Assembly (NCBI RefSeq): GCF_005484945.1
Contig: NZ_CP034035.1
Coordinates: forward strand, 3,286,001 to 3,350,000
Source: Brenneria rubrifaciens
GTDB lineage: Bacteria; Pseudomonadota; Gammaproteobacteria; Enterobacterales; Enterobacteriaceae
Direction of reading: 5' to 3'
DNA length: 64,000 bases
This document shows, in pieces, positions 55,398 to 64,000 of this stretch; positions within the stretch are counted from its first letter, which is position 1, and every line of letters starts with the position of its first letter. The position numbers and the translations under genes are program-made. A model generated the notes under the pieces. That model saw only the letters and a program-made list of their open reading frames with translations, had not been told where the DNA came from and did no database searches.

Positions 55398-57683
55398 ATG
55401 TTACAGGATGCGGATATCGCTATGATTCAGACCGATACGGCGCTTCCCGGCCTGAGATTACTGCTGGACACGCAAGCGTTGCTGGAGACGCTGCGCCGCC
55501 TGCCGCGCTTCGCCGACACGCGATCCCTGACCGTGACCTATTTGCGCTATAAACCACGAACCAGTTGCGTGGCGGGGCTGACGCTGGTTTCCGCGTCGGG
55601 AGAACAGGGTCATTACTATGCTAAGGCGCTGACAACCGAACGTTTTATGCAAACCTGGCATCGCCGCCGCTATCAGACACTGGTGTCGACGGAAGATCCC
55701 TATGCGCCCGCCGCGCTCGCCGCCTTTTCCCTGATACTGTTTCACCCGCTGAACGATCCTGTTTTCAGCCATCTCCGGCCACTTTATCTACAATCAGCAG
55801 CCAATGCGCTGTGCGGTCTTTGGCCGTTCGCGCAAAGCGCTATCCTAACCTGGCAGCTATTGCGCTATAAGCCTGAGCGACGTTTCGTCGCGGCGCTGAA
55901 CACCCCTGAAGGCCGCCATGCGGTATTGCGCTGCTGTCACAGCGAAACATTTGGCGCCATGCTAGCCGGCGCATCGCTGGGCGAAGCGTTGGGACATACC
56001 CGCATGCTGGGTCACGATGTCGGGCATCGCCTTCTGCTTACCCAGTGGCAGGCAGGCGACATTCTCTGTCCCGAACAGCATGCGCAATGGCGTCCGGGCG
56101 ATCTCGGCCCGGTTGGGGAAACGCTGGCCACAACACATCAAACCGCATTAACCCTGTCCACGCGGCGCACGCTACAGGATGAAATACAGGCGTTGTGGAA
56201 TGTCCTCAATACCTTGTCATTTATTTACCCGGCGGGAGAAGCGAGGTTTCGTCAGTTGACGCAACGGATCGCACAGGCGCTGCTGCCGGGGAAATCAGCG
56301 CCGGCGCTAATTCATGGCGATTTTTCGCTGGATCAGGTTGTCCATGTGGCCGATCGGACCCTGTGTTTTTTAGACTGGGATCACGCGGCTTACGGCGATC
56401 CGCTGACCGATCTCGCCAGCTTGCAGGCGCGTCTTGAGTTACAGGCGATCGAACAGGTGGTGACGCACGCTCAGGCAGATCTTGCCGTCTCCTGTTTTTT
56501 ATCGGGTTACACGGCGCGGGCCGCGCCTGACGTCCGGCAATCCTTGTCGCAATTAACCTGGCATGTCGCGGCCAAACTGCTCTGTTTAGCCACCGAACCG
56601 TTCCGCAAACGCGCCCCTCATTGGCCTGAACAGATTGAAGCCCTGCTAACCCGTGCGGCGCACTATGTGGCGCAGGCGCAAACATCCACTCTCCATATCC
56701 CCACCGATCGGCTGCTGACATTAACGGACCCGTCCGCCATCGAAAAACCCATGCGACAGGCGCTGTCGCTGCCTGAAAGCGCGCAATGGGTGAAAGCGGA
56801 GGTGATCCGCCATAAGCTCGGACGCCGAGCGTTAATCGCCTATCAGTGGTCGTTGCCGGGACAAACGGCGCCGATGACCGTATTGGGTAAATATCGGGCA
56901 AAAGGCGTGGATCACGCGGCTTTTAACAAACAGCGCGCTTTATGGCAGAACGGGTTTAACGCATCGTCATGGGTATCCGTACCGGAACCGTTAGCGCTGA
57001 TGGAAGCGGAACAATTGTGGCTACAGCGTAAAATCAGCGCACGTTTATTGACCGAGTTGTTGCACCCGGCCAGCCATGATTTATCGATATTAGGAAACCG
57101 CGTCGCGATGGCGCTGGCGGCCTTGCATCAGAGCCAGGCGCTACGCGCGTTATCGGCGGCTAAACAGTGGCGCTTATCAGATGAAGTAGCGGTACTGCGA
57201 CAACGGCTGAATCAGGCGGCGGCGTTGCGCCCCCGGTGGTCGGCGCGTATTAAGCAGGTGCTGGCCGGCTGCGAACAACTGGCGGCCTCCCTGATCCCCT
57301 CGGAATCAACGGTGATCCACCGTGATTTTTATCCTGATCAAGTCATGATCTATGCAGAGCCGCCATTTAAAGTAGCATTGCTCGATTTTGACTTGTGCTG
57401 CATCGGCTGCCCCGCTATCGATGCAGGGAATTACATCGCACATGTTCAGGAACTCGCGTTGCGTCAATTCGGCGATATTCAGGCGCTGGCCGCCCATGAG
57501 TCAGCCTTTCTTCAGGCTTTTCTGGCCCGCTCGCCGACCGTCGCCGCAGAAGAGATTCAGGCGCTGACAACGCTATCACTGGCACGCCACATTTTTTTAA
57601 GCACTCAATTCCCCGCCCGCGCACAGACAACGGCAGCGCTGCTGTATCGCTGTGAAGCGCGTCTTGGCGTCAGGTCTGGTTAG
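55398..57683 (+). CDS. Tandem APH/choline-kinase-type phosphotransferase
   Basis: The product has 761 residues from ATG 55398 (AAGGA upstream); a longer frame starting inside the exporter gene is rejected. Two kinase-like domains follow each other. The first has His306-Gly-Asp308 in LIHGDFSLDQVV with CFLDWDHAAYGDP. The second has His641-Arg-Asp643 in VIHRDFYPDQVMI with ALLDFDLCCIGCPAIDAGNY. Both keep the catalytic Asp and a metal-binding Asp. Single-domain relatives phosphorylate sugars, aminoglycosides or choline. Two domains in one chain, in a glycan operon, suggest phosphorylation of a sugar or lipid intermediate; this is inference. Confidence 0.8.
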   Translation: MLQDADIAMIQTDTALPGLRLLLDTQALLETLRRLPRFADTRSLTVTYLRYKPRTSCVAGLTLVSASGEQGHYYAKALTTERFMQTWHRRRYQTLVSTEDPYAPAALAAFSLILFHPLNDPVFSHLRPLYLQSAANALCGLWPFAQSAILTWQLLRYKPERRFVAALNTPEGRHAVLRCCHSETFGAMLAGASLGEALGHTRMLGHDVGHRLLLTQWQAGDILCPEQHAQWRPGDLGPVGETLATTHQTALTLSTRRTLQDEIQALWNVLNTLSFIYPAGEARFRQLTQRIAQALLPGKSAPALIHGDFSLDQVVHVADRTLCFLDWDHAAYGDPLTDLASLQARLELQAIEQVVTHAQADLAVSCFLSGYTARAAPDVRQSLSQLTWHVAAKLLCLATEPFRKRAPHWPEQIEALLTRAAHYVAQAQTSTLHIPTDRLLTLTDPSAIEKPMRQALSLPESAQWVKAEVIRHKLGRRALIAYQWSLPGQTAPMTVLGKYRAKGVDHAAFNKQRALWQNGFNASSWVSVPEPLALMEAEQLWLQRKISARLLTELLHPASHDLSILGNRVAMALAALHQSQALRALSAAKQWRLSDEVAVLRQRLNQAAALRPRWSARIKQVLAGCEQLAASLIPSESTVIHRDFYPDQVMIYAEPPFKVALLDFDLCCIGCPAIDAGNYIAHVQELALRQFGDIQALAAHESAFLQAFLARSPTVAAEEIQALTTLSLARHIFLSTQFPARAQTTAALLYRCEARLGVRSG

Positions 57684-57697
57684 TCAACGGATTATTT

Positions 57698-59014
57698 ATG
57701 ATACGTCATTACCTTATTTTCCCTTTTTTATCTCTGATGCCATTGGCCGTGGAAGCGGTCGGTAATGTCTCATCATCCGGTACCGCCAAAGAGAAGCGTG
57801 AAGAGGAGATACCGTGGATAACGGCAAAACCCCGACTGATCCTGGAGGGACAACACCAACGCAACACAGATCTAAGGCAAGGCGAGAAAAAAGATAACGC
57901 CACAGAACTTGAACCCGCCCTGCGGCTACAGTTACAGCTAAAGAAAGATGCGCCGGTGTCCGGGGTCGCTGAACTGGAATGGATAAAAAAAATTGAGCGC
58001 GAATCCCGCGAGGAAAAAGTGGAAACCGACAAACTGGAGCTGAATCAGGCTTACATTAAGATCAGCGACACCATCATACCGCATACCGAATTACGCCTGG
58101 GACGATGGTTAATACGTGACGAGCGCGAGTGGCTGTTTGATGAAAACCTGGATGGCGTACACGCTCGTATCAATCAAGGAGATATTGAAGTGGATGCCAT
58201 CGCCGGACGAGTCAATCATTGGCAAAAAGATCTTTTTGACAGCGACACAAAGCAGGACCCGGTAAACACCGGCGGTATTCTGGCTCGTTACTCTCTGGAT
58301 AAAACGTGGCGTCTGGGCATTTATGGCCTACTGCAACGCGATATCACCACGGATAACGATCGTCAGATCAATACCGGTATCCGCTCACATGCTTTTCCCA
58401 AAAAAGGATTGCAGCACTGGTTTGAGTTTGGCGTAATGCATGGCCGCGAAGCGGGGCACCGTCTGCGCGGCTATGCCGTTGATGCGGGCGGCACCTATAT
58501 CTTTGATCGCGCGGCGCTGCGTCCCAGAATAACGCTTGGCTATGCCTGGGGCAGCGGCGACGACAAACAGAGCGACCAGATTGATAAAAGCTATCGCCAA
58601 ACCGGATTGCATTCCAATGAAGCCCGTTTCGGCGGGATAGGTAAATATAAAGTCTACGGCAACACCTTTGATCCCGAACTGAGCAATATCCATATCCTGA
58701 CCGGTGGTATCGGTATCAATATCGCGCCAGAGGCAACACTGGATTTGCTCTATCATGATTACAGGCAAGACCGGCTCGCCGCATTGCGAGATGACACCAC
58801 CGAGATCAGCCCCAGAAACGATCGCCTCTCGACCAAACATCTTGGTTCAGCCGTGGAATTGATGGTTGGCTGGCGTCCTCGTGACAATATTGAAGTGGAA
58901 TCAGTTCTTGGCTGGTTCATGCCCTCATCACGTTTTCGTCAGGATGATAGCCAGAGCAGCGACGCAAGTAAGCCCGCCGGTTACCTCTCGCTGAAGGTTG
59001 AAGTCGGGTTCTGA
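57698..59014 (+). CDS. Alginate-export-like outer-membrane beta-barrel
   Basis: The product has 438 residues with an N-terminal signal peptide (MIRHYLIFPFLSLMPLAVEA). The mature chain alternates short polar and amphipathic strands (ELRLGRWLIRDEREWLFDEN, LRPRITLGYAWGSGDDKQSD) and ends in Phe (KVEVGF), as outer-membrane barrels do. The RLGR...L.DE..DG pattern and the GSGDD segment match the AlgE/alginate-export family. It would let an anionic or hydrophilic glycan cross the outer membrane. It starts 14 nt after the kinase gene and closes the operon. Confidence 0.82.
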   Translation: MIRHYLIFPFLSLMPLAVEAVGNVSSSGTAKEKREEEIPWITAKPRLILEGQHQRNTDLRQGEKKDNATELEPALRLQLQLKKDAPVSGVAELEWIKKIERESREEKVETDKLELNQAYIKISDTIIPHTELRLGRWLIRDEREWLFDENLDGVHARINQGDIEVDAIAGRVNHWQKDLFDSDTKQDPVNTGGILARYSLDKTWRLGIYGLLQRDITTDNDRQINTGIRSHAFPKKGLQHWFEFGVMHGREAGHRLRGYAVDAGGTYIFDRAALRPRITLGYAWGSGDDKQSDQIDKSYRQTGLHSNEARFGGIGKYKVYGNTFDPELSNIHILTGGIGINIAPEATLDLLYHDYRQDRLAALRDDTTEISPRNDRLSTKHLGSAVELMVGWRPRDNIEVESVLGWFMPSSRFRQDDSQSSDASKPAGYLSLKVEVGF

Positions 59015-59943
59015 CGACGGTTCTCCACTTAACTGATACAAAGGCTCCGTAACGCGTGCGGATATTCGGCGGCTCGCCTTTAGGTCAGACGGTCTCCAAC
59101 ACCTCGCCCGCCAGCCCTTAAGCAATCGTGACTCACCGAATATGTTAGCGTTAATACTGCTGCTTTTTATTTTCCGATCGAAAACACACTTTACTTATTC
59201 ACTAAATCGCATGCTCAAACAATGGATATTATTTAAGTTAATAAATCGCTCAAAAATATTTTAGATAGTAAAAACACCTCATCCGCTTTATTGCAAGATA
59301 CGAAAAGTCGACAAACGGGAGAAGCCAACGCATCTGTGACTTGAAATATAACGGACATATTTTGATAATTTGGCAAAAAATGATGTATTAACAATAATAT
59401 TGGTAGTGATTATTTAATTTACATCGTAACTATTTTTCCCCATCTATTCCACAAAATAGCGATATCATATATAACCAATTGAAATAAAACAATAAATATA
59501 AATTTAACAAAATAATTTCAATTTGTATCAAAGTATTTATTTCAATGTGCCAATCATTCGACTATATTGCTTGCTATTGATAACGTCAGGCAAATAGATA
59601 TTGACCTTCATCGAAATAATAAAAACCGAGCGGCTAAATCTATTTAAAATAAAACTTATTCCTTATTACCGCTGAAGATACCCAAGCGTACAGCGCTGTT
59701 TTTTAATCGACAAAAGCACATTAAAAATTTTTTTCTGCTGATGAGAAAAAGCGCATTCACTCATTGAATACTTAACCGGAACTTCCCCGATAAATACACT
59801 GAATAATTCAAATTAGGGAAGAAGGCGTTGCTGGCGCCTAAGGTCCATACGGCAGTTGCAGAAGGAGTTGCCGCACTCAGGGCTGTTGCCTGCCTGAGCC
59901 AAATTGACGTCATTAGCAACAATCAAAGGGAGAGGTAATACGT
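59015..59943 (+). other. Long AT-rich gap before the ThDP gene
   Basis: This 930 bp is without a supportable gene. The first ~110 nt is GC-richer, the middle very AT-rich. The last 120 nt turns GC-rich again and contains three successive stem-loops (59823-59898), followed by GGGAGAGG before the next ATG. It probably holds the promoter and a structured leader of the biosynthetic genes. Confidence 0.5.
59823..59898 (+). promoter_or_regulatory. Three consecutive stem-loops in the leader of the ThDP gene
   Basis: AGGCG/CGCCT (59823-59839), CGGCA/TGCCG (59850-59873) and CTCAGG/CCTGAG (59876-59898) follow each other closely, ending about 45 nt before the ATG. I saw no match to the thiamine riboswitch core, so the role is open. 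Confidence 0.4.
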
Positions 59944-62337
59944 ATGCGACCAGAAGCTCGAACCATCAACGTTTGCTTGATCAGCCAGGATAACGGGTTG
60001 ATACAGGATTTAAACGTAGTCCTTAGTCACATCAATACATTGCTGGGCAATCATGCAAGGACTCAATCATGTACGCCACCTGACAGCGATTGCATGCCAT
60101 ATAACCGGATTCTTGAACAGGCAAGCCATTACCTATCGCAACATCAACACACGGACCTCGTCCTGTCATTGCAGCGTTTCGACTCGCTTTCAGCGGCCCT
60201 TCAGCCGTTCTCGGCTGGTCATCAACCGTCATTCCGGATCGAGTGCGTTTTGCTTGACGCCAGACACGAGAAACCGTCCGACGAAGAAGATCCCTTTCTG
60301 CCGTTTGTCCACAACCAGCCAAATGCCCGGTTTTCTCCTTATTCGGCGATGCTGTTATGCCAAGAGGAATGTCTGGGAGAATGGATTGGGCGGTTGGGAA
60401 ACAACAGGCTGGTGCGGGTACTTCATCCCAATTCGTGGCAACGTCGTGCCGACATGCTGCGATTGATTCTGGACCACCTGGAGCACGCCTATTTCAACCG
60501 TATGCTGGTGCGCATCTATCAGAATTCGACAGATCCGGTGACAGTGGCAAAGACAATTCACCGCCATATGACCGCTCGCTGGGGCGACCAGTGGGACTTT
60601 CACTATTTTACGGGATCGATGGTGGCTCGCTTCATCAATTCCATGAAGGAATTACTACAGGATTCAGACCACCGTTGTCTGACCGGCAACAACGAGCATG
60701 CTCTCGCCGTCAGCGCATTGGCAGGCTGGCAATTATATGGCCGGGCCTATGTGATAGCCCTGACCTCCGGCATGATCGACGAGATGCGCGGCACCCTGGC
60801 AAACCTCAAACACGCTGCCGCGCCAGGCATTATTGTCTGCGCCGACTCCCCGTCAACCATCTGGTATCCGTTTCAGGGAACGCTTGACGCGGATAACAAC
60901 GGTCATGCGGTGATCGCCGCTCGCGGCCTGTGGCATTGTTTCATCGTCTCGCCCGATGATATGTCAGTCTGCATGGAGGGCGCTTTCCAGGCGCTTGATA
61001 ATCATCCGGCGCCAACCTTTATCATGGCGACGCAAGCCATCCTCGAATCGCAACTGGATGAACCCGCGATCGCCACGCCGCTGCCCGCGATCAAAACGAC
61101 GGCGCTTTCCGCGGCTCAGCGTGAACGGCTCGATCAGGCGGTCGCAACCATCAACCATGATAATACACGGATGCTATGGCACTGTGACCGGCTCACCCCA
61201 GACGAACGGGATCGCGTTCTGCAACTGTCGGAGAAAGCGGGCATTGGCCTGGTCGACAGTATCATTCATCCCGGCAGCGTACCGGCTTACCGGGAAGGCG
61301 TCGCCGTGGAGAACTATCTTGGCACGCTTTCTCTGTACGGTTTTAACCGCGCGATCTACGAGTTTCTGGAAACCCCGCCTCAGCAAGGGGAAAGCAAGCC
61401 CTGGCTGTTCTTCCTCAAAAGCAGGATTGAGCAGTCAGCCACGCCTTATTCGGCGATTAAGCTCAAGCGCAACTTCAACGTTGCCCAGGTCAACTGTAAT
61501 GCCGCGCATCTGTCTCCCTTTACGCATCTGGCGCTGGATATGCGGCTGACAGATTTTCTTGACTATGTCGAGCCGCGTCTGGCGGTCGACGACGCGGTAC
61601 TGTCTCAACGCCGGACATTCATTGAACGATTGCGGAATATACCGACGGCATTGCCAAGCGATCTCATCGAAACGATGCCGATGACGCCCAATTACTTCTT
61701 CCACCAGTTAAATCTGCTGCTAACCGACCTGATTCAACGGCAGGGTTATCGCTATACCGGGGTCTACGATGTGGGCCGTTGCAGCCTATCGGCCATCCGT
61801 AATGTCGCGCGCACCGATCCCGGCTTCTCCGGTTGGTATGGCCGCGCCTTGATGGGGGATGGCCTGATGTCGCTGCCTTACATTGCGCTTAACAATGAAC
61901 GCAACGTGCTGGCTTTCATTGGCGATGGCGCTCGTGCGCTCGTGCCGGACATAGAACAGCGTTTGATCTTGTCGTCGGCCAAAGGGGTAGTGGACCGCGG
62001 CGGCAACATCACGGTCTTGTACCTGACCAATGGCGGGCTCTCCATGATCCAGAGCTATCTGGACAAGCGTTGTACGCCGAACGGCTATAAGCAAGTCGAT
62101 GTGCCGATGGCCGGGTGGGAAACCAAGCCTAGCGACAGCGTTATTAATGGCGTCAGCGTCCATCGCCGCCTACTCCGGCAATTTTGCCCTGCACAGTGGC
62201 GCGAAGCGTTAATCGCGCCTGACCGCATCAACTTCTTTGATGTCTGGCTTGGACACAATTCTGAAGGTGACGGCTTGGGCCTAATCTCAGAGGACTTTTG
62301 GAGCCGTCTGCCTATTTCTAACGAGGGAACACTATGA
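59944..62337 (+). CDS. ThDP-dependent enzyme with N-terminal extension
   Basis: The product has 797 residues, with a GGAGAGG ribosome site. Residues 1 to about 190 form an extension of unknown role that resembles a receiver- or wing-like alpha/beta domain. A Pyr-type ThDP domain follows, with Glu251 in GNNEHALAVSALAGW and AAPGIIVCADSP. The PP-type domain carries the ThDP/Mg motif: FIGDGARALVP (Gly660-Asp661-Gly662) and Asn696 in YLTNGG, a spacing slightly longer than usual. Such enzymes decarboxylate 2-oxo acids or transfer two-carbon/acyl units. It overlaps the next gene by ATGA, so the two products are made together and probably act in one pathway. The reaction is not determinable here. Confidence 0.75.
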   Translation: MRPEARTINVCLISQDNGLIQDLNVVLSHINTLLGNHARTQSCTPPDSDCMPYNRILEQASHYLSQHQHTDLVLSLQRFDSLSAALQPFSAGHQPSFRIECVLLDARHEKPSDEEDPFLPFVHNQPNARFSPYSAMLLCQEECLGEWIGRLGNNRLVRVLHPNSWQRRADMLRLILDHLEHAYFNRMLVRIYQNSTDPVTVAKTIHRHMTARWGDQWDFHYFTGSMVARFINSMKELLQDSDHRCLTGNNEHALAVSALAGWQLYGRAYVIALTSGMIDEMRGTLANLKHAAAPGIIVCADSPSTIWYPFQGTLDADNNGHAVIAARGLWHCFIVSPDDMSVCMEGAFQALDNHPAPTFIMATQAILESQLDEPAIATPLPAIKTTALSAAQRERLDQAVATINHDNTRMLWHCDRLTPDERDRVLQLSEKAGIGLVDSIIHPGSVPAYREGVAVENYLGTLSLYGFNRAIYEFLETPPQQGESKPWLFFLKSRIEQSATPYSAIKLKRNFNVAQVNCNAAHLSPFTHLALDMRLTDFLDYVEPRLAVDDAVLSQRRTFIERLRNIPTALPSDLIETMPMTPNYFFHQLNLLLTDLIQRQGYRYTGVYDVGRCSLSAIRNVARTDPGFSGWYGRALMGDGLMSLPYIALNNERNVLAFIGDGARALVPDIEQRLILSSAKGVVDRGGNITVLYLTNGGLSMIQSYLDKRCTPNGYKQVDVPMAGWETKPSDSVINGVSVHRRLLRQFCPAQWREALIAPDRINFFDVWLGHNSEGDGLGLISEDFWSRLPISNEGTL

Positions 62338-64000
62338 AATTCGGTTTTATCGCCCATCCCACTTCCAGGGAACTGCTGCATCAGGTCAAACTGATTGATA
62401 TGACTGGCCGTATGCTTGAGGAACAGGCCAACGGCTACGACCCTGCGCTTTGGCGTCAGCGCAATCTGGTTCCCTTCGTTGAATTCGGCCGCATAGTCAG
62501 CGCCTGCGGCGCGCAATGCGATGGCATTTTACAATACATGCCATTAACGGCAGAACAGATGTTGAGCCAGCCAAAGCGTATCGCCGAGCGCGTGGTCGAA
62601 GGCGTCAATGCGCTCAAAAACGAGGGCGCAGAACTGGTCGGGCTGGGCGGCTTTACGTCCATCGTTGGCAACCGCGGCCTACAGACACTCGAACGTACGC
62701 AGGTTCCGGTAACCACCGGCAACTCGCTGACAGCGTATGCCGCCTATATGAACCTGCTGGATGTTCTGTCCGCCCTTAATATCCCGCCAGCGCAGTCAGA
62801 CGTCGCCATACTGGGATATCCCGGTTCGATCGCCCTTGCTGTCGCCCGGTTACTGATCCCATTAGGATGCAGGTTGCGCCTGGTGCATCGGGATAAAAAA
62901 CAGCAATCGGCCCTTCTGCTGGATTACCTGCCGGCGCAGTTGCACGGACAAGTCACGCTCTACGACAACGTGGACGATTGCTATGACGAAACCAAACTGT
63001 TCGTGGCCGCAACGTCCAGCGGCGGCGTGATTGATCCACTGCGGCTGGCGCCGGGCAGCGTGATCGTCGACGCGGCGCTGCCGAAAGACATGCAGCCAGG
63101 CTGGGAAAAGCGTGACGACATTTTGGTGATCGACGGCGGACTGGTATCCGCCTCCGACGCCGTAAGTTTCGGCGCTTTGGCGCTAGGGCTTGACCCAAAG
63201 CGCAACCTCAACGGTTGCCTCGCCGAAACCATCATCCTCGCGTTGGAGGGCCGGGCGGAGCCTTTTTCGATCGGCCGTGAATTGCCCGTTGAACGGGTGC
63301 TGGAAATTGGCCGTATCGCCGGGCGTCACGGCTTTACCCCCCGCCCCCTGACAAGTCATGGCGAAACGGTAAGCGAAGCGAAATTCCATAAATTACGGCG
63401 ATTCCACGGCGGCAAACAGCCAGCGGCCGTCTTCGATATAGGAGACGACGCTCAACACCTCCGCGCGGAAGTGCTGCGCTGTTTTGGCGAACACATCAAC
63501 CCCGTCTTGCAGGAATTCTATGCGTTCAATCATATCGAACGGGTGTTCAACCACGGGCAGGGATGCTGGCTCACCGATCTGGATGGCCGCCGCTATCTGG
63601 ATTTTTTAGCGGGATACGGTTGCCTCAATACCGGCCATAATCATTTGGGCGTGACCGCCAAACTACAACACTACCTCGCGCAGCAGCATCCCACCTTTGT
63701 GCAATATCTGTCCGCACCGCTGCATGCCAGTCTTCTGGCCAGGCGTCTGTCCACACTGACGCCGGACGGATTGGAACGCGTGTTTCTGAGTAACTCGGGA
63801 ACCGAAGCCGTGGAAGCGGCATTGAAACTGGCGATGGCCGCCAGCGATAAACCCACGCTGCTGTATTGCGCTAACGGTTATCACGGCAAAACGCTGGGGG
63901 CGTTGTCGGTAACAGGCCGCGAGAAGCACCGCCAGATATTTGAACCGCTGCTGCCCCACTGCGAGGAAATTCCGTTCGGCGACATCGCCGCCTTGCAAGC
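62334..64000 (+). CDS. Acyl-ACP reductase-like / class III aminotransferase fusion (partial)
   Basis: The gene is open from ATG 62334 to the right edge (555 codons). Residues 1 to about 345 match the cyanobacterial long-chain acyl-ACP reductase (AAR) pattern: FGFIAHPTSRELLHQV at the start, GLGGFTSIVG, VTTGNSLTAYA, a Rossmann loop GYPGSIALAVARLL near 161, and Cys295 in NGCLAETIILALEG where AAR has its acyl-accepting Cys294. From about 385 a class III PLP aminotransferase begins (FNHIERVFNHGQGCWLTDLD, FLSNSGTEAVEAALKLAM); its Schiff-base Lys lies off the window. The fusion predicts reduction of an acyl thioester to an aldehyde and transamination to an amine. It is translationally coupled to the ThDP gene. 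Confidence 0.85.
   Translation, partial: MKFGFIAHPTSRELLHQVKLIDMTGRMLEEQANGYDPALWRQRNLVPFVEFGRIVSACGAQCDGILQYMPLTAEQMLSQPKRIAERVVEGVNALKNEGAELVGLGGFTSIVGNRGLQTLERTQVPVTTGNSLTAYAAYMNLLDVLSALNIPPAQSDVAILGYPGSIALAVARLLIPLGCRLRLVHRDKKQQSALLLDYLPAQLHGQVTLYDNVDDCYDETKLFVAATSSGGVIDPLRLAPGSVIVDAALPKDMQPGWEKRDDILVIDGGLVSASDAVSFGALALGLDPKRNLNGCLAETIILALEGRAEPFSIGRELPVERVLEIGRIAGRHGFTPRPLTSHGETVSEAKFHKLRRFHGGKQPAAVFDIGDDAQHLRAEVLRCFGEHINPVLQEFYAFNHIERVFNHGQGCWLTDLDGRRYLDFLAGYGCLNTGHNHLGVTAKLQHYLAQQHPTFVQYLSAPLHASLLARRLSTLTPDGLERVFLSNSGTEAVEAALKLAMAASDKPTLLYCANGYHGKTLGALSVTGREKHRQIFEPLLPHCEEIPFGDIAALQ

Noticed and set aside
59775..59805. HrpL box before the ThDP gene (GGAACT around 59779)
   Set aside because: The second half at 15-16 nt reads CTGAATA or TGAATAA, which does not match CCACNNA.
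59823..59943. Thiamine (THI-box) riboswitch before the ThDP gene
   Set aside because: The conserved core sequences of the riboswitch are absent; only generic stem-loops are present.

Overview
The window reads as chromosome of a plant-associated enterobacterium of the Pectobacteriaceae type. Brenneria is my best guess, by inference rather than from a diagnostic marker. The reasons are a full-length DspA/E (AvrE-family) type III effector with its DspF chaperone, HrpL-type promoter boxes, a BapA-like giant adhesin, and plant-flavoured metabolism (a fructan hydrolase and an amino-acid uptake and catabolism cluster).

Layout. 1-10098 (-): N-terminal 3366 codons of a giant Bap-like adhesin built of about 38 Ig-like repeats; its C-terminus lies off the left edge. 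11307-17866: a LysR regulator divergent from an RraA/HMG-aldolase-like protein, a class I aminotransferase and a four-gene amino-acid ABC transporter, a plausible catabolic island for a (substituted) amino acid. 18059-24920 (-): dspF then dspE, with a candidate HrpL box about 600 nt upstream of dspF. 25199-43828: two near-identical giant SKWP-repeat (RipS/XopAD-like) effector genes in direct orientation. They carry 28 and 21 copies of a 42-residue repeat, and each has its own candidate HrpL box about 50 nt upstream. Between and beside them lie a ParDE toxin-antitoxin pair, an integrase remnant and tRNA-Gly remnants, the signature of a decayed mobile island. Both giant proteins end in two tandem domains that look like RelA/SpoT-type nucleotidyltransferase folds.

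43851-49484: an S24-type phage-like repressor with its operator, divergent from a GH32 fructan hydrolase; a secreted S41 peptidase; a broken XRE regulator; a second integrase C-terminal remnant; a D-2-hydroxyacid dehydrogenase. 49959-59014: a tightly packed six-gene envelope-glycan-like operon (three glycosyltransferases, an ABC exporter, a protein with two APH-type kinase domains, and an alginate-export-like outer-membrane barrel). 59944-64000: a ThDP-dependent enzyme translationally coupled to an acyl-ACP-reductase/class III aminotransferase fusion, cut by the right edge. This looks like the start of a small-molecule (fatty-amine or signal) biosynthetic cluster.

How it fits together: the central 26 kb is an effector block expected to be driven by HrpL, with no T3SS structural genes in view. 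The flanks carry surface adhesion, glycan and metabolite functions. The strongest candidates for something undescribed are the SKWP effectors with paired RelA/SpoT-like tails, the AAR-aminotransferase plus ThDP pair, and the glycan operon with a double kinase.
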